Positions 56,679 through 64,000 of a stretch of DNA of 64,000 nucleotides are shown here, piece by piece. A program made the translations under genes and the position numbers. The stretch's first letter is position 1; every line of letters begins with the position of its first letter. This stretch comes from Hawksworthiomyces lignivorus. Lineage: Eukaryota > Ascomycota > Sordariomycetes > Ophiostomatales > Ophiostomataceae. A model generated the notes under the pieces. That model made no database searches and had not been told where the DNA came from. It saw only the letters and a program-made list of their open reading frames with translations. The DNA lies in the NCBI GenBank assembly GCA_002917075.1, contig NTMA01000094.1, positions 1 to 64,000 of the forward strand. The letters are read 5' to 3'.

Positions 56679-57244
56679 TTGGTGCCAAAAGCCTAGCTAA
56701 TCATCTGCAGCGCTCTTATTGCATGCCAAGTCAGCCGCCATCGTGTAGAAATGATTGGCAACCAATCATGCAAGATTCCTAGCTTAGACAGCCGCAGTTT
56801 TTGACGCCCGGAAGTCCAGTGCTCCTCAACAATTTAACACAGAAGCTGGCTATATAGTTCGATCTTGTATTAGAGGGACGAAGTAAAATTATCCAACCTA
56901 GCGTCATAAATATTGTCTACTGGAAGGCGAAAGGTAAAGCCGTCTTCTACTATCTGGTTGCGCGAGCGTCTTAGCTCGGTGACGTCGGCAATGAGGACCT
57001 TGAACCCCCTAATGATTATGGAATGGTATATCTCGCTATTCTATATTGTTATTCTTGATGGGCAACTTCAAGAGAGTAAAGAAACAGCTGTAGATTTCAG
57101 GAGGGAGACAAAGAGATTCCACGCTATGCGTGCTATGTGATAGGCCTCAAGTAAATTTATCTTTACCTATCTTACTTTCAGCGGCTTATCTTCATATAAA
57201 ATAATATAAACTGCCTTATCATTTTACTAGTGACAGGGATGGTC
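56679..57244. other. intergenic, no supported gene
   Basis: AT-rich. It contains the MBL gene promoter and the 3' end of the sugar permease. Nothing else seen. Confidence 0.4.
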
Positions 57245-59221
57245 TCAAGCTTTGCTGCTATCGTCGCTGTCATGCAGAGTGACTCTTCTCTTTGTTTGCT
57301 TGGCAAGAACCTTCTTGAAGCGTCCGTGACACAAGTCGGAAACATTTTGCTTTATACCTGCCCAGTTTTCTTGAACAATACTCCAAGTGGGACGCTCGAA
57401 CACCTCGTCGAGTTCTTCGAGCGTTTTGTCTTTAGTCTCAGGCATGAAGAAGAGTTGATAAAATTCGCCGGCGACGGCAATACCTCCATACCATCCGAGT
57501 ACAAGTCCTGTCTTACCCATAGCCTCCTGCATCGCTGAAAAATTGTAGGTCATAATGAAGGCCATCAAAAACAATAGCGCATCAGAAGTCGTCATGCCAT
57601 AGCTACGAAGGTATGTGGGATATACTTCAGATGGGACGACTTGAAACAACAAAAGATTAGCTTTGGAGGCGGACACTAAACGGGGAACAGTACTTGGTGC
57701 TCTTACCCCAGGTTAAGCAAGCATAAGATCCGAAAAACCCCATGTACAAGATGAGTCCAGTAAGATACACTCCCTCGACTGCGACCGTTTTCGTATCGAG
57801 TGGAATCTGGTAACTTATGCCAATAAGAACTAATCCGACAAAAAAGCCTGGTAGCATAACAATGGCCCAAAAACGACGACCGCAGGTCTCCATAAGGAAT
57901 ATGGCTGGGATGGTGCCTAAAAGGAGGGATCCGCCGCCGACGAGGGACATGTAATTCGATTTTTCAGCGTCAAAGCCAATCTGGTTCATCAGCACAGACA
58001 TGTAATACATGATTGCGTTAACCCCAGTCAACTGGCCCAACAGAATCATCATATTGGCATAGATGAGTGCCCGGCGTGCCCGGGGAACACTGGAAGGGGT
58101 GCGTCGTTAGTAGTGGCCAATTATAGAGTGTCAGAGATATCTACCGAAAAAAGTTCTGTGCATGACGTACGTGAAGAAATCCATCCAAGGGAATCGTTGG
58201 TGTTTGGCTCCCTCATTTATCGCAGTTTCCTCCTCACGCACCGCAGCTACCATTATAAAGAATTCTTCTCGAGACTCACTTGAGTCGATGCCACGGATGC
58301 GCTTCCAGACCTTATACGAGTCGAGCATCTGGCTCTTGTGCATAAGATATCGCGGGCTTTCAGGTAAAAAGAACATGCTATCAATGAAATTAGCTTGAAC
58401 TGAAAGCGTCCTCTGTTCTGAATATCTATAGTATCTCACCCGATAAACATAATTGTGGAGAAAACGAGTGACGATCCAAGGATATACCGCCAGTTACCAG
58501 GAACCCGAAGAAAAATGGCTGCGACGGCATACCCGAGAACCTCCCCAAGAGCTATGTTGAACTGGTAAAGAGATACAAGATTGCCTCGAATGCGGCGCTC
58601 GACAGTTTCGGCGACATAAACAGGTACCGTGCCGCCTTCTAAACCGACACCAAGACCGAGAATAACGCGAGCGGCAACAATCATGCCTGGTAAAATGTAA
58701 GGGCTTTATTTTTCAAGTAGATGCAGTGAAAATGAAATTAAAGAGAATGTAACAATGTTTGGGAGAGAGAGAAAGATGTTAATCATACCGAAATTTATTG
58801 AACCGGCTTCCAGAGCCGCGCCAATGGTGTACAAAATGATGGAAAGGATGATGGCCCATTTTCTACCGAGATATTCATTGGCTGGCGATAAAATAAGGGC
58901 ACCACCAACAGCGCCTAAAGGCATGCCTGAATTGACCAAGCTATTCTGCTGTGTGTCGAGTCCAAGGTCGCGGGGGAGGTAAAGATTCGCTCCAGAAATT
59001 AAGCTTTGATCGAGACCTGATAACAGCCCACCCATGCTTGCGAAGGCAACAAGCAACCAAGTGAAACGCTTGGGATCCTTAAATTGGATATGAAAGAACC
59101 CCGTTTCCAGCCCACCAGAGTCGTGCAGAAGGCGCTCCATATCTTCAATCAGAGCATCAACCTGCGGCCCACCGGCGCGGACGACTTCGAGAGCCTCGGC
59201 TTCAGTCTTCTCTTGTTCCAT
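57245..59221 (-). CDS. MFS sugar transporter (SP family)
   Basis: Plasma-membrane sugar or polyol:H+ symporter of 12 membrane segments. Five exons in transcript order: 59221-58789, 58686-58440, 58377-58171, 58089-57707 and 57639-57245, encoding 554 residues with all phases closing. Signatures include NEYLGRKWAI (loop 2-3), RVILGLGVGLEGGTVPVYVAE (TM4-5), PESPRYL before the central loop, GQLTGVNAIMYYMS (TM7), METCGRR (loop 8-9), LRSYGMTTSDALL and PETKDKTLEELDEVF after TM12. The N-terminal 40 residues are polar. The substrate cannot be read from sequence. It is divergent from the Zn2Cys6 gene at 60037, a common arrangement for inducible sugar uptake. Confidence 0.9.
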
Positions 59222-60036
59222 GATGTGATTATATTAGGTGAAGAATAGCTTATGAATGATACGATAGAAAATTAGGAGTGGCGTGTCCGCTGCTTTGTTT
59301 TTTTCTGGGTATATTGAGGCGTTTCAAAAGATATTTCTAATAAACTGGGATTGTTGAGGACTTTATAAATTCCTGTACTTGGCCTGATGATCTCATTTTG
59401 CATGCTTCAACCACCTGCATTCCACTTTCATAAGATTTATAGGAAACTTTCAGGAAGATCTTTAATGGGGATGTTACCCTAAAACGTAACGACATACTTC
59501 ATTCTTTCGGGAATACCGCCAGACATCGGTCGTGTTTCGGAGCGTCTTCTAGCCCAGAGCTAGCTGTATTCTGCACCACTTTATCCATTTAGTGCCGTTT
59601 ATCCAGTCCTTTTGAAAGAGGAAGAAATCTCCGAGTTGATCTATACTGATCCAACCAAGATGGCTGAGAGTTTTGTTTGACGCTGGTTCGGTTTATGCAG
59701 GTAGAAAGTCCCTAGTGTGAAAACGTATCGACGGAGCCTATTACTTTCTGAGCGAATTGAGAGGACCTAAAGCAGATTAGTGGAGATAGCCCCACTAAAC
59801 AAAACAGATCAAGGACAGTGTAGTAGAAGTCATCTGACAAACTAAGACATCTGGGGAATCCGGGGTATTAAGCTATGGTTCTACTTGGTTCTACGTTTTG
59901 TTGTAGTTAAATCAATGCAGTAAGTTTCTCCATTCGTTTTTTTATTAAAACCCCCGTACCCGAGACTTCTAGCCCCGCATTTCTCTCTCAAAAGCTGTTC
60001 CGATAGTAAGAAGCAAAAATAAGACTCCGACTTGCA
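59222..60036. promoter_or_regulatory. divergent promoter region between sugar permease and Zn2Cys6 gene
   Basis: 815 bp, no gene. It should contain both promoters. I see isolated CGG/CCG triplets but no clear paired site. Confidence 0.4.
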
Positions 60037-62224
60037 ATGAACGAGCGTTTGGACCGCTCATGCAGAGTGGGTGCTGGCTTTATATGTCTGTGTACTCATG
60101 AAATCTCAAGACATCACTGATAATTCCTCTCTTTAGGCCTGCAAAGAGCGGCATTTGAAATGTAGGCTGCACTTCCCCAATGAACCTTTCATGTCTTGCG
60201 ACTAACTATGCGGCACTGTCTCTCTAGGTTCAAAGAAAACCCCTTGTTTACGATGCAAAAACAATGGACTGAAGTGTCTGCGACCCGGAACTTTCCAGTT
60301 TGAGTACAAAACGTAAGATACTCGAGACTGGACATCAAACAAAGATCTATTGTATAACTTGTGCTAAGTGTTGCCTCCATAGACCACGGTTTCCTAGAAA
60401 TCAAATATGGCTGGAAACATTTGAACCTCGTCAGTAATTTGGTCGCTGAATATTTCCACAAAAACATGAGAAGGGAGCCAAAAGGAAACACGTCTGACTG
60501 CCTATTCCCAAAGTCAATTTTGTTCCAGGTCTCGACGAACTGCTGTCGCCAAATGTAGTAGCGAGTGGCTCCAGGCCTAGTAGCTACAAGTCCATCGAGA
60601 TTTCCCCGGCGCCTTCAGGATCTGTAGTGGTTTCTCCTCTGGAAACCGATTGCATCACACAGGATGCTAATTCTGTGCAATCCCTAAGCTGTTGGGATGA
60701 TGTGCAAGTCGCGCGCAGTGCACAATCAAGCTTGCAACTGCCACCGTTGAGAGATCTATCAGAGTCTAGTGATGACACTCAGGCAGATGATGCCAGAAAT
60801 GATTCCGCATTGGCATCACCAAACCATATTGAATCTGTCTTGTCACAGAGATCAACTATTTTTCTTTCAAAGACCGAATCAGAACTTATTCGATACTTTT
60901 TTCGAACATTGCGCCGATGGGTACGTGATGCACGCATCCAACTTTAGGAAAGTGGAAGAAGTTAGAGAATGCAGAAATTTAACAAATGGGATATATAGTT
61001 TAGCTTTCTGGATTTTCGGCACACGTTCATGACCGGTGTCACACGCGTCTATCCTCAATCAAAGCCACTGTTGTATGCCATGCTCTCTATTTCGGCACGC
61101 CACTTGAGTTTGCTAAAAGGCTACGACCCCCTTGTCGCAGACGAGTATCACCAGAAATGCGTAGAGCTTTTGATTCCTCTGCTTTTTGCAATGGATAAAG
61201 ACGGAACAAAATTAAAGGATGACATTTTGGCGGCGACGGTGGTTCTCAGGATGGGCTCCGAGTTTGAAAGTGAGTGAGCCGAAGCGCCATTGCTTTTTGT
61301 CGTTTATTTTCCACTTCGCATCAACTTACGATTTTTTTTTCTCCCACAACGACAGCTCTCTATGGAATTGAAAACCACTGTCATCTGTTAGGCACCCAGG
61401 GTCTGCTTCTTCAATATGGACAGACGGCACAACTTTCTGCATTTCAAAAATCTGTCGCCTGGGTAGGCTTACGACAAGAGCTGATCGTTGCATTTATGGA
61501 ACAGCGTAGTGTTCGAATCCCTCTGCACCATTTTTCGGCAGAGTGGGATAAGCTACCCAGCGAGGATGCAGATTGGGCTCACTGCATGGTGTATCATCTT
61601 GCCGATGTCTTAAATTATTGCTGTGGGAAGGAGATCTTGCTTGAGGAAGACTATAACCGTCTCTGTCTGCGAGGAGAGTTGTGGTTTAACCAACGGCCGC
61701 CTTGCTTTTGGCCCGTATTTTATGAACCCCGGGGACCTACTAATAGGTTTCCACGCTGTGAATTCATAGATGATGTTCCAGGTATGTTATTTTAATTGTC
61801 CTGATACTGCACTCCGAATCTTTGTCTCGTTCCGCTTCTTACTTTAATGGCATAACATCAGCATCGGCGATTCAATACTATCATTTATCGAAAATCCTTC
61901 TTGCTCACTACCATCCGCTCAGGCGGCGCCTCGGTCCTGTTCTTCCATCCAAGCTTGCAGAGCTTGATGTATGAAATATCCATTCCTCTGCATACCTTGT
62001 TACCATCTGCTAATTCCCCAATTTAGACCATTATCGAAAATTCTATACGAGAATTATGCGGAGTTGGTGTCTCAAATTCATCTTGCGCTTGTGCTATTGG
62101 CTTGGCATGCTCAGGTATTGTGCTTTGCCGCCATCAATTCCCAGATTCTGAAGATCAACAAGCTTTCAGCGACATTATTGCGCTCACACGTGATAGACAT
62201 GCATGGTCAGTCCGGGCATCTTAG
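60037..62224 (+). CDS. Zn2Cys6 transcription factor with a one-base frameshift
   Basis: Nine exons: 60037-60066, 60137-60161, 60228-60312, 60383-60429, 60529-60919 (approximate end), 61004-61269, 61356-61781, 61862-61968 and 62027-62224. The zinc cluster has Cys at 9, 12, 19, 25, 28 and 35 (C-x2-C-x6-C-x5-C-x2-C-x6-C) and is split over three tiny exons. The rest matches the fungal transcription-factor domain 2 group: SELIRYFF / EHCADG, then LLYAMLSISARHLS, LLIPLLF...LAATVVLRM and a final ELCGVGVSN block. In exon 5 the frame that gives SELIRYFF does not continue; EHCADG and all later exons need the next frame. The break falls in the T run at 60896-60901. It is either an inactivating indel or a base-calling error. 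Divergent from the sugar permease. Confidence 0.75.
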
Positions 62225-62898
62225 GTACTCGATGTAAATAATTATCTGTGTATAGTCTAATTAATCGGTGTAAGTCTGGAGCAGCTGTTGTGGCCGCAGG
62301 AACTGGTGGTCACCCCAATTAAGAAAAGTAGGCGAATCTTCTCTTGCGTATTGGCTAGAGTCTTTTTGGCCTCCTCAACGACAACGTATAAATACAGCGC
62401 TCGTTTCCGTTATCTCTCTTTTGTACTCTTTCCTTTTTTTTATCTTCCTTTTCTTCTCTCTCTCTCTCTCTCTCTCTCCTTTTTTTTATTTTTATTTTTA
62501 TTTTTATTTTTTTTACTAAACGTATACTATTGCTATAAGTATATGTTCCTGCACAGAAAAATTCAGCTTCTGTAACAGTAATGGTCACGTAAGCGGTAGG
62601 TTAATGAATTCATGCTTAACCCGATGATTTAGGGATAAAAAAAGTTTCAGACTCCTATAACCTTGCTGCGGCCGTTAGAAGCAACGGAGTCAATCAATCG
62701 TCGGCTTGCCCTTCGAGAAGTCTACAAAGACCACCCAAATCTCTCTGCTCCCTCTTTCCTTCTGTGTCATCAACAACTACTATCATCTCACTATTATCTT
62801 CAGCCATTTTCTGAGTCTGGCGCTCTGTTTAACACTGCTTCCAAACCTCTTGTCACATTGTCTTTTCCACCCCTTCTTTCCTCGTCCCCCCTGCCTCT
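62225..62898. other. intergenic with microsatellites
   Basis: Convergent spacer with a (TC)n run at about 62455-62479 followed by TTTTTA repeats to about 62512. No gene supported. Confidence 0.5.
62455..62515 (+). repeat. (TC)n and (TTTTTA)n microsatellite
   Basis: About twelve TC dinucleotides followed by T-runs separated by single A. Confidence 0.9.
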
Positions 62899-63445
62899 TT
62901 AGTCTTCCTCGTCTCCAACGGCGCAAGTTGCATCATACACAATTATGCCGCTGCTTTTCTTAGATAAATCCACGAGCTGATCGCTGGGAACTGAATAGAG
63001 CAAACTGCTCGTTGGCGGGGCAACAACAATAGTAAAGAACCCAGAAGCGATCACAAAGCTGCGGCATGAATATTTCTCGCAGAGTGCTCGACAGCCAGAC
63101 AAAGTGGTACCAGAAGCTGCTGGGCTCTCAAAGATAGGTTCGTATTGAAGCTTGAGAGCATGGTCTTCACCACAATAGATTTTCTCCGGAGAGTATGAGA
63201 CCGAGACGTCATTGCGATAGTTTAATGCTGGATCAGCGGCTGCGATAGCCTCGCAATCATCATTCACATTCGCGTTGCTGGGCCTAGGCACACTTAGCAA
63301 ATCGAGTTACTGGGGCCAGACTTCCGATTCACTTGGCTTACATTGAAGCCGAGTTGCAAGGCTTTAGCAATGCAATATTGGCCGCAGGCGCCGATGAAAC
63401 AAAGACGGCCCGCAGGACACAAGCTAGGATTAGTTTGCCGTACAT
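62899..63445 (-). CDS. small secreted cysteine-containing protein, PAN/apple-like
   Basis: Two exons in transcript order, 63445-63342 and 63292-62899, encode 165 residues. The donor is AAT|GTAAGC, the acceptor GCTAAG, and the junction is in phase. The ATG at 63445 is followed by a hydrophobic secretion signal (MYGKLILACVLRAVFVSS then APAAN). The mature part holds about eight Cys, with a central GCRALCEKYSCRSFVI stretch that resembles the core of PAN/apple domains (carbohydrate or protein binding). The usual later Cys-x-Leu-Tyr is replaced by SLLYS, so the domain assignment is tentative. Extracellular location is likely. A small secreted protein of this kind could be an effector or a wall protein; there is no direct evidence for either. 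Confidence 0.65.
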
Positions 63446-64000
63446 TTTTTTTATCGTGGAAAGATGTCGTGATTTGTAACACAAATGATAATAGCCTGTG
63501 CAAATTAGGTGGAAGTGGGCAAGAGCCATATATACAACAGGTATTTGGCTTTCAAAACTCCGCGTAAATCTATCGATACTCTTCTAACATTGCTAAAAAG
63601 AGACAAGATAAGCTAAAATCAACGTCTACAATGAAGGCAAAGAGGATACTAGAGCAAGTAGCCATAGACAAATAGGTCCTCTCTGTGGCGATCTCGCTCA
63701 GAATCTCTCTCAGCTGCCCGCTCTCTAATTCACTAAGATGAGATAGACAGGGCTCGGCGGTTGAAAGGCAGGGCCCTTAACGTTGATTTGCTGCTGCCCG
63801 ACTAGTTGCTGATCTATGTTGGGGGAGCGAATTGTAAGGGGGACATACAATATCTACTTTAATATAATCACTATTATGATATAAAATTAGGTATGCTCAG
63901 CCAGGTCCCACAGTTGTGCTTTATTTAGTATGTTGCTTTTGATATTAATTCTCTTGCCCGCGGACGTATTAGCTCTGCTCGAAAATTTTCTACAACGTAA
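63446..64000. other. terminal intergenic stretch
   Basis: AT-rich promoter side of the secreted-protein gene to the window end. Nothing else recognised. Confidence 0.4.

Overview
The window is nuclear DNA of a filamentous ascomycete (Pezizomycotina). A Sordariomycete, possibly Hypocreales, is my best guess; this is inference from the gene repertoire. Genes are monocistronic and lie on both strands. Many carry short introns of about 50-120 nt with GTNNGT donors, CTAAC/CTGAC branch sites and YAG acceptors. Typical fungal families are present: Zn2Cys6 regulators, a HET-domain protein, MFS permeases, eIF3m, and a FHA-kinase of the Chk2/Rad53 type. Most multi-exon models were assembled by hand from splice motifs, reading phase and family conservation, and they close in frame.

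Layout. 1-1225: 3' end of a TPR protein. 2828-3675: a decayed DUF7726 gene. 4299-18988: an accessory block with a flavin amine oxidase, a 14-TM MFS exporter (minus strand), a Zn2Cys6 regulator transcribed divergently from it, a phytanoyl-CoA-dioxygenase-like enzyme and a zinc alcohol/polyol dehydrogenase. It resembles a small catabolic or tailoring cluster with transporter and regulator but no recognisable backbone synthase. 18989-30900: gene-poor DNA with a DUF1304 membrane protein, a DUF6829-like protein, a HET-domain protein and a 5'-truncated ribose-5-phosphate isomerase copy.

31423-46231 is a compact housekeeping island: a small mitochondrial-type membrane protein, UMP/CMP kinase, eIF3m, a Chk2-like checkpoint kinase and a BAR-PH-ArfGAP protein. 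From 46232 to the end the DNA is accessory again: a GNAT acetyltransferase, an unrecognised two-exon 119-aa gene, a secreted repeat protein built from six RHHAGKK units, an F-box protein, a metallo-beta-lactamase-fold hydrolase, a sugar permease divergent from a second Zn2Cys6 regulator (which carries a frameshift), and a small secreted cysteine-containing protein.

The most unusual item is the secreted repeat protein at 50171-50918. It has a signal peptide and tandem His/Lys/Ala-rich repeats with dibasic sites. Its two 204-bp higher-order copies differ, by my count, only at silent positions, which suggests the repeat peptides themselves are under selection.
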